From positions 7,327,501 through 7,391,500 of the forward strand of contig OW285196.1 of the NCBI GenBank assembly GCA_935421135.1: a stretch of DNA of 64,000 nucleotides. The letters run 5' to 3'. Source of the DNA: Bugulina stolonifera. Lineage: Eukaryota; Bryozoa; Gymnolaemata; Cheilostomatida; Bugulidae. The number at the start of each line of letters is the position of its first letter. Positions within the stretch are counted from its first letter, which is position 1. Position numbers and translations under genes: made by a program. Positions 48,250-60,444 of this stretch are shown here, piece after piece. Below the pieces are notes generated by a model that saw only the letters and a program-made list of their open reading frames with translations, was not told where the DNA came from and searched no databases.

Positions 48250-50275
48250 GTGTGTGTGTGTGTGTTCGGCATCACATGTGTGCTGGTGTGATGACAAATG
48301 TGTGCTGGTGTGATGACAAATGTGTGCTGGTGTGATGATAAATGTGTGCTGGTGTGATGATAAATGTGTGCTGGTGTGATGACAAATGTGTGCTGGTGTG
48401 ATGACAAATGTGTGCTGGTGTGATGACAAATGTGTGCTGGTGTGATGACAAGTGTGTGCTGGTGTGATGACAAGTGTGTGCTGGTGTGATGACAAGTGTG
48501 TGCTGGTGTGATGACTAATGTGTGCTGGTGTGGTAGCAGATGTATGCTGGTGTGACAGCAGATGTATGCTGGTGTGACAGCAGATGTATGCTGGGGTGAC
48601 AGCAGATGTATGCTGGTGTGACAGCAGATGTATGCTGGTGTGACAGCAGATGTATGCTGGTGTGACAGCAGATGTATGCTGGTGTGACAGCAGATGTATG
48701 CTGGTGTGACAGCAGATGTATGCTGGTGTGACAGCAGATGTATGCTGGTGTGACAGCAGATGTATGCTGGTGTGACAGCAGATGTATGCTGGTGTGACAG
48801 CAGATGTATGCTGGTGTGACAGCAGATGTATGCTGGTGTGACAGCAGATGTATGCTGGTGTGACAGCAGATGTATGCTGGTGTGACAGCAGATGTATGCT
48901 GGTGTGACAGCAGATGTATGCTGGTGTGACAGCAGATGTATGCTGGTGTGACAGCAGATGTATGCTGGTGTGACAGCAGATGTATGCTGGTGTGACAGCA
49001 GATGTATGCTGGTGTGACAGCAGATGTATGCTGGTGTGACAGCAGATGTATGCTGGTGTGACAGCAGATGTATGCTGGTGTGACAGCAGATGTATGCTGG
49101 TGTGACAGCAGATGTATGCTGGTGTGACAGCAGATGTATGCTGGTGTGACAGCAGATGTATGCTGGTGTGACAGCAGATGTATGCTGGTGTGACAGCAGA
49201 TGTATGCTGGTGTGACAGCAGATGTATGCTGGTGTGACAGCAGATGTATGCTGGTGTGACAGCAGATGTATGCTGGTGTGACAGCAGATGTATGCTGGTG
49301 TGACAGCAGATGTATGCTGGTGTGACAGCAGATGTATGCTGGTGTGACAGCAGATGTATGCTGGTGTGACAGCAGATGTATGCTGGTGTGACAGCAGATG
49401 TATGCTGGTGTGACAGCAGATGTATGCTGGTGTGACAGCAGATGTATGCTGGTGTGACAGCAGATGTATGCTGGTGTGACAGCAGATGCATGCTGGTGTG
49501 ACAGCAGATGCATGCTGGTGTGACAGCAGATGCATGCTGGTGTGACAGCAGATGCATGCTGGTGTGACAGCAGATGCATGCTGGTGTGACAGCAGATGCA
49601 TGCTGGTGTGACAGCAGATGCATGCTGGTGTGACAGCAGATGCATGCTGGTGTGACAGCAGATGCATGCTGGTGTGACAGCAGATGCATGCTGGTGTGAC
49701 AGCAGATGCATGCTGGTGTGACAGCAGATGCATGCTGGTGTGACAGCAGATGCATGCTGGTGTGACAGCAGATGCATGCTGGTGTGACAGCAGATGCATG
49801 CTGGTGTGACAGCAGATGCATGCTGGTGTGACAGCAGATGCATGCTGGTGTGACAGCAGATGCATGCTGGTGTGACAGCAGATGCATGCTGGTGTGACAG
49901 CAGATGCATGCTGGTGTGACAGCAGATGCATGCTGGTGTGACAGCAGATGCATGCTGGTGTGACAGCAGATGCATGCTGGTGTGACAGCAGATGCATGCT
50001 GGTGTGACAGCAGATGCATGCTGGTGTGACAGCAGATGCATGCTGGTGTGACAGCAGATGCATGCTGGTGTGACAGCAGATGCATGCTGGTGTGACAGCA
50101 GATGCATGCTGGTGTGACAGCAGATGCATGCTGGTGTGACAGCAGATGCATGCTGGTGTGACAGCAGATGCATGCTGGTGTGACAGCAGATGCATGCTGG
50201 TGTGACAGCAGATGCATGCTGGTGTGACAGCAGATGCATGCTGGTGTGACAGCAGATGTATGCTGGTGTGATGAC
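48250..50275. repeat. 2-kb minisatellite, 22-bp unit, about 90 copies
   Basis: The unit is close to ATGCTGGTGTGACAGCAGAT plus GT. There are three blocks: about 11 units of a GATGACAAATGTGTG variant (48284-48520), about 43 units with AGATGTATG (48536-49487), and about 35 units with AGATGCATG (49488-50255). Within each block copies are almost identical. A short TG run (48246-48264) precedes it. Because 22 is not a multiple of three and the unit lacks stops on the minus strand, all three minus frames stay open for 570-725 codons. These are not genes: there is no start context, no splice support, and only a 22-residue peptide repeat. Confidence 0.97.
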
Positions 50276-50368
50276 AAATGTATACTGTGTGTTGTGCTAT
50301 GTTGTGAATGTGTGTGTAAGGAAGAATTGTATGTGCTCACTGCAGTGTGGCTTGTCTCCTTTCATACC

Positions 50369-50683
50369 CAGTGGTCAAAGTCTAAGAAAAGAGGTGGGGG
50401 GTCTCTAGGGTAGCAGACATAATCACTTGAGGGCGCGAAAAGCCCGAACGTGCGCGCGCGGGGAGGGTCCGGGAGGGAAACTTTATCAAAATTAGACACC
50501 GAAATGGTGCAAAATCTAAGAACTTCAGGTTAGAATATGGTCCAAGATCTTAAAGTAAAATATGGTCCAATTAGTATTATTATTATAATAGTAATCTGTA
50601 GGGGGTCTATCAGTCTGAGGGACCCCCTGAAATTTATGGTAGGGGGCTGCGTCCCCCCACGACCCCCCCAACTTTGACCACTG
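50369..50683. mobile_element. hAT-type MITE, 315 bp, with perfect 8-bp target-site duplication
   Basis: Inverted ends CAGTGGTCAAAGT (50369-50381) and ACTTTGACCACTG (50671-50683). The flanks are TTCATACC on both sides (50361-50368 and 50684-50691). CAGTG ends plus an 8-bp duplication are diagnostic for the hAT superfamily. The interior holds a GC-rich part with GCGCGCGCG and C/G runs, unlike its surroundings. No protein is encoded. Confidence 0.93.
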
Positions 50684-50691
50684 TTCATACC

Positions 50692-51573
50692 TCTATGTCA
50701 TCAGTAGTTATATAGCGGTTGTATTCTTTTTTGTAGTAGCCAGAAAAGGCATCAATCGGCTGCAAGAAGACTGACCAGGAATGACTGAATCTGGACAGGT
50801 ACTGGACAGGTACTATATGGAAAGTATCTCTTGCTTTTAGTGTCTTTAGGGCGTGACTTTATGCATGTGACTAACTAGACATTCTATGCTATGGCTGGTG
50901 TAGCTGTATGTTCTTGCTATTATAGTTTATAATGCAAAGTTGTTCATGATTTTAAAAATGGCTACCAGTTGTACAATTTTAGTCAGAGACCTGTATTCCA
51001 CACAAATGTCATAGAGAATTTGTTATTCGAAAACATACCAGAGTGGTAATCCCTGACAGTGTTTACCAAAGATAGATACTGTAACAAACTGTTATGACTA
51101 ATAGGAAGGTGTAGACAAGCTCCATGTCCATCACTTGTGCTTTACTATGATTCATGTTTGTGGATTCAGGCTGGTGGATGTTTTTCCTCAAAGATTTTAG
51201 AGCTAGAAGCCAAAGAAATTGGGTGATTGGTAACATTGGTCAAATGTTTTTAAAAGCTAGAAACGTTGGTCAACCCACAAATCTCTGTTCAGATAGTTAT
51301 TGATTTAGCGAAATAATGTCAACTCATATGTTGTGAGAATTGAGATTAAATATTGCTAGTGTACATATCTTGACTTTAGATGTCTTCTTTCTGATTTTGC
51401 AGATTGCCTTGTGATGAATGAAACAGACAACCTGTAGAACACCTGCTATGAACCAGTTTTTTGACCAGTTGATCAGCTTGACCAACCTGGACTACTCCAG
51501 CACTAGTCAAGTGAAATGGAGGAGAAAGAGATTTATGTACTGAGGTCCAACTAGTACGCTGACAAAAGTACTA
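50692..51573. other. Intergenic, nothing recognised
   Basis: Only a short tandem duplication, CTGGACAGGTA, near 50790-50812. No coding or RNA gene is supported. Confidence 0.4.
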
Positions 51574-51737
51574 TTAGGTGCAGTAGTGGAGAAATTTGGA
51601 TAGCCTTAGTTCCTTGTTTGTGGTTGGGGTTTGGGGTAAGGGCGGTCAACCAGCAAAGCATAGAGAAGACAACTTCTCCTGCTTCATTTTTGGCGAAGAA
51701 CAAAGGCTATCTCAAATTTCTCCACTTCTGCACCTAA
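51574..51737. mobile_element. 164-bp MITE-like element with about 39-bp inverted ends
   Basis: The left end TTAGGTGCAGTAGTGGAGAA continues ATTTGGATAGCCTTAGTTC. The right end, reversed, is TTAGGTGCAGAAGTGGAGAA continuing ATTTGAGATAGCCTTTGTTC. Only a few differences separate the two. No clear target-site duplication is visible, so the superfamily is not assigned. Confidence 0.7.
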
Positions 51738-52152
51738 CTCCAAAAGTAGGAGTCTTGACTGCATGATGAAGACGCATACCAGTCTTTCGGCTTTTTATGC
51801 CAATATTTTTAATATTCTCTTTGTTGCTAATATAGAATCTTGTCATACAGTTTTGTAAATTGGAAAAGTGTAACCAATAATATAAAATGATGCATAAATG
51901 GGATAAAAGTGTTGTTCTGGTATAGATATCCAACCTACATAGGTCTAGATAAGCTAGATTGAGTCAAGTGCCCTGCACTTTCAAGATTGTAGGACGTTAA
52001 ATACTACATTGTTTGTTGCCCATTTGAAAAGATATTGTGGTGAGTTTTCACCTTGTTTTTACTAAAATAATAAGGTATTTTATATTACCACAATGATTCA
52101 CTGAATTGTTTAACCATTCCTTTATTGTTACTTACTGCGGCATGAAGCAAAT

Positions 52153-53061
52153 CAGTGGCGGATTTTCCTACTGGCGCCACCCCTTCAGTGTTCTTTCAAA
52201 ATGCAATTTAAATGGAACTTCCCCAAAATACCAGCGCCGTGCTTACCAATCAGTATGTGCACGCTTTATTTAGCCCAGGTGTTCACGGCGCCTGATTATT
52301 GCTAAGATTGAGTGTAACATTTTGTGTCCCATCTAGGTAGTTTTCAAGTTGGAAACTCAGATTAATCATCTTGCATTAATATTTGCTATTTTATGCACGT
52401 GTTCACCTGGTCTTCATTCGGTGTGTTTCTCAATAATAATAGGTTTTTGATTTCTGATAAATTCCACTGTTCTTTTTGAAGAACTCTTTTTAATCTGTTA
52501 AATTCTGATTGTTAATTGAAGAACTAGTTAGCTGTTTAACAAGCTATCATGTCTCACCTGAGTTATTCAGCTGTGTACAAAAGAAAATTAGTCTGGCGTC
52601 ATTAGCAGACACTTATTAGAATGAAAAGAAGACACCTCCTTCTACCCAATCCAGTATCTGACTAATTTACTCATATTTACCTGGCACACTTATATCTACA
52701 TGTGGTTTATATTTTATATTGTATTTCATATTTTATTTCAATAGTACATGCTTGTATCTCAGGCAGAGTTGCCTATTCTTCTTATAAAATAAATATTACG
52801 TGTTTCCAAGTCAAACCTGTTAATCATGACCACAGGTCAGATACTAAATTCGATTAATCTGGTCATTCCGAGGTCCGTATAGTGTTGGTTTCCAAGACTT
52901 ATGCAGTTCCATATCTTTTACTACTTTAATAGTTTGAGCTTTGAGTTTTACATTGCAAACCTTCATATAAGGAAAAATGCATTGTCTAAAATGCTCCTAA
53001 ACCATTTATCCCCACCCATCCATGGAGCCACCCCTTCCCCAAAGTTCAAAATCCGCCACTG
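52153..53061. mobile_element. hAT-like non-autonomous element, 909 bp
   Basis: Inverted ends CAGTGGCGGATTTT (52153-52166) and AAAATCCGCCACTG (53048-53061). CCACCCCTT occurs near both ends, in the same orientation. The flanks share CAAAT directly next to both ends, shorter than the expected 8 bp, so one flank may have mutated. No transposase frame. The minus-strand open frame at 53006-53245 merely crosses the right end. Confidence 0.78.
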
Positions 53062-53388
53062 CAAATGAGTGTACGTGTAGATAAAAATAAAAAATACTCA
53101 AACATTTTATTACACTGTAGTTGTCCCATCTTGTTTTATTGGTGATGAAAGAGGAGATAACTTTGCACCGCTCTTCTGTAGTTAAGAACTTGGATGCGGG
53201 AGGTGCAAATACGATTCGTTCATAACAAATTAGATCAAAGTTCATTTATTGCAATGTTATGTTTTGCATCGAAGTTGAACATGCAGGATGGCACGCACTG
53301 ATTGTAATCAAATGTGATGTTTGTTAGTTTCAATTCAGATAAAACTCTGTAAACACTTTTTTATAACACTGCCGAGCAAAGAATTAGA

Positions 53389-56300
53389 ATGATGTCACTT
53401 CGCCTAACTGCAATTTCAAAGGCATTTAGAGGTAAACAACCTATTAAATTATTATTATAAAATAAAAATAATTATTAATTTAATTGAACATCAGATTATC
53501 ATGAGGGAAATGAGTTTTTGTTTATCTTATAAACTTGATTTATAATCAAGTTTTTAAACTCATTGTCATCAAATCATGCTAATATAGTATAATAGTTATA
53601 GTAGTAATTCGTTGAAAACTAACTATTGCTATGGCATGATCTTGATCTAATGGAAATGAGTTGCTTATTTATGGCTCGAAATTTTAGTTTCTGTATTTTT
53701 ATATATGTTTAATATTATTATTTATACATATATATAATATTAAATATGTATAAGTAAATAGTAATAATATAGTTGAACAACAGTGCAGGCTCTCAGTTTG
53801 AGTTGGCAGTAACATGGGACAAATTCTAGCTACAGATCAGTGAAACCATGGCTGTAGATGGACTGATCACTGATGAAGTAAAGCTCCAGAAGATCTATAC
53901 TAGATTTGAGAGGAATGTACATGTACCATACATATAGATACCAATCATGCCTTTTCATTTCTATAGCTTCTCTGATTCATATGGTATTAATTATCTTATG
54001 ACGGAAGCATGTAGGTGCTATTCTCTCAGCAGAACATGTCCTGCTCTCTTATTTATGCAGCTAAGTTGTACCTCGTATCATTCTCTGTAAATCTACTTGA
54101 CAAATGGCACTGCGCCATCTTGAACCCCCATCTTAAACCATTTATCAAGTGTTTGGTCATGATATTAATGTAAAGTTACAATGCTTACTACAAACCTCAT
54201 CTTGCAGGTGGTTGTCGAGTGTATAGCACCAAACAGCCGCGTATCACTACCCATCATACAATTAAACCCAGGGATCAAGATGAAAGATGGAAAGGTACTG
54301 TCTTCCAAACCATTTTATATATGGAATATTTTTGTTATGTCGTTGTACTGTACGGTACTATATTTTAGACTATTGATTGGAGTGATGTAATATACAGTAC
54401 ACGTATGTGACTTATTGCTTATGCATGTAAGCCCACTTAGTATAAGGTTAAACAATATGGACATGGGTTCAACTCCCGTCAATAACCTGGAGGTTTTCGT
54501 CCCAAAGGTTTTTCCTCCATGCCATATTGAACTATAATAATATCTAGCTCTAGGAGCCGTGGTAGTCCCTGGACTAGCTCTGCTATTGGGCAGCCTTGTT
54601 GAAGAATTGTGTTTGGCACCACAGATATTGTTATTATTAGGCCTACATATGTTGACTTGATACACGCACAGGGTCTGCTCTCCCACGTGCTGCATATAAT
54701 TTTACGGTACATTCTATTGTAATAATATACAGTGAATATCATAGACTGAATGTGTTGTAGATATTGATATGGAGAGGGTAGCTGACGAGGTTGACGTGTG
54801 TATTGTTGGTGGAGGTCCAGCTGGCATGGTTACTGCTTGTCGGCTCATGCAGTTGGCTAATGAGCAAGAGAAGGAGCTAAGGGTCTGTCTAGTAGAGAAA
54901 GCAGCCGAAATTGGTTTGTAGTTATTTTATAGTTTCATATTATAGTAGGAGAATATGTCTTGTGATACTATAACATGTTGTGTACTGGTAGATTGCTTTG
55001 TTCTTTATTGCATTACAAGCTGCATTGCTGTAAGAAAACTAAATTGTGTATATTATCGCAGTTCTCTTCATCTCACCAGTGGTCTTTCACTACAGCAGCA
55101 CCATTACATCGCTGTTAGTTAATTTTGTTCTCGGTTTAGTAGTCATAGCAAACACATGGTTAGTAATCATATATAAGGTTTCGTCCAATTGAGAGTAGTT
55201 AATCTGCCCATTTCTCTCTTCGTTAGGTGGTCACACATTATCTGGAGCATGTATAGAAACAAAAGCCTTAGGTGAATTGTTTCCTGATTGGAAAGAAAGA
55301 GGAGCTCCACTACATACCCCCGTAACTAAAGACAAGTTTAGTATACTTACTAAAAACAAGGCTATTCCCATTCCAGTTCTTCCAGGTAGGTTTCTCGAGT
55401 ACCCATTTTTATCTCTTAGCTTCAAATTGAATTAGATAGCAAACCTTTCAATGCAGACTCCACGACACCTAATTGCCTAGCACAATGTTGTTCTTGTGAT
55501 TAGGTGCCGTGGAACCTCAAGATGACCGTCGTGGAAATTCTCTACTCTATGACTGCTTGTAAATCTCATTACAATAACAATAAGTAAGACCAAATCTGTG
55601 ACCTAATGGTTAGAGTTCTGAACTTTCATGTGGGAGTCCCAGGTCCGATTCTTGTAAAGGTCATTGGTGGTGTTAGGAAGAGCATCCAACCTCTAATGCT
55701 CTTGTGCCAATTGCAGTAACTTTGCTATCGGTGAAGTACCCCTTCTCCACCCTAAATTTAGAGGATGCAGATCTCTTTGGATCATTGCTTTCCCCCCCCC
55801 CCCCCCCCCCCGAGATTAATAGTGGGGAGTAAAACCGACAAGTAAAGTTAACATGGTCTCTATCATTACTTGTTTTGGAATTGTCTGGCCATGCTGTTTG
55901 CTAGAATATTAGAGGGAATATTTGAAACCACATCCACAATGCAGTGTCCCTCGTGCACCAGTGTATTCTTCACACATTCTGTATATCAATGACGTTGGCT
56001 AGTACTTCCTCTTTAATATTACTGGCTAAAGCTCTTACGTATATCTAAATAGATTTGGGGTTGGGATTCTTACAGGTGCACCAAATCGCTTGCAGTCGTC
56101 TTCCCTTTCACTAATTTCCTCCATGTGTACAAATGTGCCACCAATGTACAGCTGCATACACTCTAATCTATTGTAGGCATGCCAATATATAACCACGGTA
56201 ATTACTTGGTACGGCTGGGTAACTTAGTCAAGTGGTTAGGTGAGCAGGCGGAAGAGCTGGGTGTAGAGATATACCCTGGTACTGCTGCCTCCGAGGTTCT

Positions 56301-59300
56301 GTATCATGAGGATGGCAGTGTAAAGGGTATAGCTACTAACGATGTGGGTATAACTAAGGATGGTTCTCCCAAGGTATGCATACCTCTTTATTTATTTGTA
56401 TCTTAACTATCTTATGTCTTATAATTCTTAAATTGTCTATCATATATATGTAGATCAAATTAACATCATTCAATAATATACATGTGTATAACTTGTATAC
56501 ATATAAATCACACTGTATGTAATGTTGTTGTATGTGGCATTTGTTATACATGTACATGTACATACAAATCATGCACTGTATATATGCCCTATATTACTGT
56601 ATGTAGTAAATACATGTACATACAATTCATGCTATATACCAAATAGGACAACTTTGAGCGAGGTATGGAACTACATGCTAAGGTTACTATATTTGGCGAA
56701 GGATGTCATGGGCAACTTGCCAAGACTCTTTATAATAACGAAGAAATGAAGCTTAGAGAGAGCTGTCAGCCACAGACGTATGGCATCGGTGAGTGACCTT
56801 ATGACCTTTTATATGTGACCTTATGACCTCATATGTGTTAGGTGTTAGACTAGACTATCATGCCAGTCATTGTAGTGAGCTAATATTAGTATTGAGAATT
56901 TCCCTGGAATTTGCTTTCTAACGAGATACCGTATCACCACTCTATATGCACTTTTCACTCCCCTTGACTGAGTTCTCACATGTCTGGTTAGGGTTTAAGG
57001 AGGTGTGGGAGGTAGACCCTGCCCACCATATTCCTGGAATGGTGGAACACACAGTCGGTTGGCCTCTGGATAGATGTACATATGGAGGTACATTCCTCTA
57101 CCATCTTGGACCTGAGGAAGGAGAGAACCTCATTGCCGTAGGCATGGTGGTAAGTATCATCTAACAGCTCATATATAGTACACTATTATAACTGCAGCGG
57201 TCAATATCTGGTCAACTCTCACTTATATACTTGAGCAATGCATGATTGTATACGGTATCCACTCAAGTACTCCAGGCAATGGGAACCTGTACTGTGTACA
57301 TTAGTCATCACTATTATTACATTAATTTACCAAGTGTGGATGGATCAGATGTCGGGGCATGGTATGGTATAACATTGATACAAGCACATGTAGTGTAGAC
57401 AATTATTTCAGGTTGGACTCGACTACCAGAATCCATATTTGTCCCCATTCAGAGAATTTCAAAGATTTAAACATCATCCTTCGGTCAGACGTTACTTTGA
57501 GAGTGGACAGCGAGTGTCATATGGTGAGTATATGTCAACTATTGATAGCAGGCGTCTGCTTTGTGTTGTATTCTACTCGCCATGCTGTATGCTCTATTTA
57601 CTAAATGGTTTATCTTCCTGGGAAATGGGGGTTGTTTACAAATCTGTTTTAGTTATTCAGTTCTTGTATATCTGAGATAAATTATATGACTAGAACATGT
57701 TCTAGTCATGTGATTACTAGAGTTCTGGTCATGTGACCACTAGTTCTAATCATGTGATCACTACTTCAACTGTTGTTTTTGGTATGCAGGTGCTAGAGCT
57801 CTTAATGAAGGTGGGTATCAATGTGTACCCAAGCTGAGTTTCCCCGGTGGATGTCTAGTCGGGTGTAGTCCCGGGTTTATGAATGTAACCAAGATAAAAG
57901 GTACTCACACTGCAATGAAGTCCGGCCTACTAGCTGCAGAGTGTGTGTTTGACACTGTTGTGAACAAGGCAGACGAATCTAAAACAGCTGGTAGGTGGTG
58001 CACTTGTATCCGGTATATTCATAACCACTGTATCATGTGTTCTCATTTACTGATATATGACTCTATCGTGTGGTTTGCTACCAGGTTTGTTGTACAGTGC
58101 GGATACTAGTTTACATCTTCCTGTATTTCATTCTCTGACCTTGACCTGTTTAATTAATGAAGGAAGGAGGGAGGGCAACTCCTAATAAGTATAATAGGTT
58201 GTGCTTTATCTGTAGTGATATTGTTGAGATCATACAAGTCATATTGTTATTAAATACAATGTACATGTCTGTTAACTGTTTGTTCCACTCTTCGTATGAG
58301 TTGTGAATTCTCTCTTTTTTTGTTGTGTAGGACTTTATCCCGAAGAATATGATGACGCAGTTAAAAACTCCTGGTTATGGAAAGATATAAAGAAGGTCCG
58401 CAACTCCCGCCCGTCATTTCACACTTCGTTAGGTACTCAGGCTAAAAGCATTCATATAGTCAGTATACTGAATAGTAATGCTATTAGTAATACAGTGGAA
58501 AGTCATTGAGCATGTTATGCTTACTGTGGTCTGTTTTCGTCCACATGTAGTTATAAATTACTCCGATAACCTACATGTAGTAACAGACCAGAATTTTTAC
58601 CAATGAGGTAGTTCTACTCTCTCATGAAATAACTCGACTATAAATTTCCCGTTGGGCTCAATTCAACATTTCCCAGAGTACCTACCTTATTTATTTGTTA
58701 TTGGTTATGTAAAAGATGTTTGGATTGCTTCTAATCACAATGAAATTGCAAACTTCATTTAAACTATGGTAAATAATTCGACAAGGAGGGGATTTTCATA
58801 TTGCCATGAGCTGCGGGCATGCGTGTATCTTAGCTGTATGGGATTTCTATCTTCCTGTAGGTTTATATGGAGGCATAGCCTATACTGGTCTATTTACTAC
58901 ACTACTTGGAGGACGAGAACCCTGGACACTGCAACACAAAGGTATTTACATACATGTATTAGACCTTGGGCTAAGATACAGTTTGTAGATTTGCACAAGA
59001 TGCTGCTGTTACAATTCATTTCGTATCAGTTTTATTATTATAAGTAGTCCCAATAAAAGTTATCACTCTCCCTTCCTCAAGGGAGTTGCCCCTCTCCTTT
59101 TAACTAAACTATCAACAATCATTGGAAATAACAACTTTCATGTTAAAGTCATATATCATGTAATATTAATGAGTAAAAAGAGGTGAGAACTCCTGACTTG
59201 CGACTCATTTCCAAAGATGGACAATCTCCAAAGTCTCCGTGTTATCATATAACTTAATAATGTTGCTGTCCAACACAGTAGCAAAAATAAGACTGCTCCA

Positions 59301-60444
59301 ATTACGTTATATCATATTATTATATTATTTGTTGTATTGTATTATGGTAACTTTGTTTTAGTACATACATGTAAATATGCACACTATAATCTAGTAGCCA
59401 TAATGCTTCATGGAATATGCTTTATATCGTTATAATAATATTGTTGCGTCAACATGAATATAGAATGACTGTTACATGTGCACAGGTCTTGACCATGCTA
59501 GTCTGAAGCCAGCCAAAGATTGCACCCCTATTGAGTACCCCAAACCAGACGGTCAGATCAGCTATGATTTGCTGAGTAGCGTGGCTCTAACTGGTACTAA
59601 CCACGACCATGATCAGCCTCCACATCTCACGCTGAGGGACGATGATGTACCAGTCAGTAATAATCTCGCAGTATATGATGGACCTGAGGCTAGATTCTGT
59701 CCAGCAGGTATGATGTCTTAGTACAAGTATATATTGTACTCGTATAGAGACTTTCAAAGCACACCGTCTCCAATATGGCGATATCATAAACTTGACTATA
59801 AAATTGAAACTTGGGTACCTTCAGATAATTATTTAATTGCAGTTTTTGATTTCAACTTCAATCTGACCAATAACATTGGCAGATGGTTCGTTCTCTGTCG
59901 GCTGTTCTCATTCGCCAAGTTACTAAAAAACTTTTATCCTGACACTATTGAGAAAGAATATAACAAAACATAACACTGATCTCTAACCCAGTTCAACTAG
60001 AATTTATATATTTTAAGATATGATTAGAGGTTAATTTATAGTTTACTCATATAGTGACAGCTCTGTCCTAAATTTCTATTACATCTGCTCTGTCAATAAA
60101 GAAAGTCTATGTACCATATCTTATATTGTACCCTATCTGTAATAATCATATATGGTGTGCTGTTTGCTTGTCACCTTCATCCTACTGGCATGTAGTATTA
60201 TTACGGTCTACTCTGTCACCAAATGTATGCGTTACGTCACTTTATAGTGTATGCTGTATTATATCGTGTCTACCTTGTAGGTGTGTACGAGTACGTAGAC
60301 AATGAGGACGGAGATGGCAGACATCTTGTTATAAATGCACAGAACTGTATTCACTGTAAAACATGTGACATTAAAGACCCTAGTCAGAATATAAACTGGG
60401 TGTGTCCACAGGGAGGGGAAGGCCCGGCATATAGTGGTATGTAA
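53389..60444 (+). CDS. ETFDH: Electron transfer flavoprotein-ubiquinone oxidoreductase, mitochondrial
   Basis: Thirteen exons: 53389-53431, 54208-54294, 54761-54913, 55227-55385, 56177-56373, 56647-56788, 56992-57149, 57412-57523, 57790-57990, 58331-58432, 58861-58941, 59486-59707, 60281-60444. All phases agree; 606 aa (human 617). It passes electrons from ETF to ubiquinone in the inner mitochondrial membrane, serving fatty-acid, amino-acid and choline oxidation. Residues 1-21 are an Arg/Ser-rich presequence ([16 protein letters not shown]) with RVYS before the mature protein. PRITTHHTI at 25-33 matches the family N-terminus. The FAD-binding GGGPAG lies at 60-65. [28 protein letters not shown] and [11 protein letters not shown] are conserved blocks. 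The [4Fe-4S] cluster cysteines are at 550, 575, 578 and 581. The start is the first of two tandem ATGs. Ending PAYSGM as in other animals, the gene looks intact. Confidence 0.97.
54440..54610 (+). repeat. tRNA-derived SINE copy 2 in ETFDH intron 2
   Basis: A B-box-like GGGTTCAACTCCCGT is followed by ACCTGGAGGTTTTCGTCC, ACTATAATAATATC and TCTAGGAGC, the same body as at 39770-39965. The A box region is weak or truncated. Confidence 0.7.
55590..55840 (+). repeat. tRNA-derived SINE with C-rich tract in ETFDH intron 4
   Basis: A head with GACCTAATGGTTAGAGTTCT (A-box-like) and GGTCCGATTCT (B-box-like) is followed by a unique body, then ATGCAGATCTCTTTGGATCA, CATTGCTTTC and a run of about 19 C (55793-55811). 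Its 3' part matches the fragment at 9645-9716, defining a second SINE family in the window. Confidence 0.72.
57686..57709. repeat. Perfect 24-bp palindrome in ETFDH intron 8
   Basis: ATGACTAGAACA followed directly by its reverse complement. Next to it, CATGTGATTACTAG-like units repeat loosely to about 57765. Confidence 0.9.

Noticed and set aside
48250..50275. CRISPR-like array
   Set aside because: Units are contiguous with no unique spacers, and the setting is clearly animal nuclear DNA.
48163..50340. Minus-strand 725-codon open frame and two other frames of 574-658 codons
   Set aside because: They are by-products of a stop-free 22-bp repeat read in three frames. No start context, splice signal or non-repeat domain supports a protein.
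54181..54390. Plus-strand open frame starting [14 protein letters not shown]
   Set aside because: It crosses ETFDH exon 2 in the wrong frame. The correct frame gives [13 protein letters not shown], which matches the ETFDH family.
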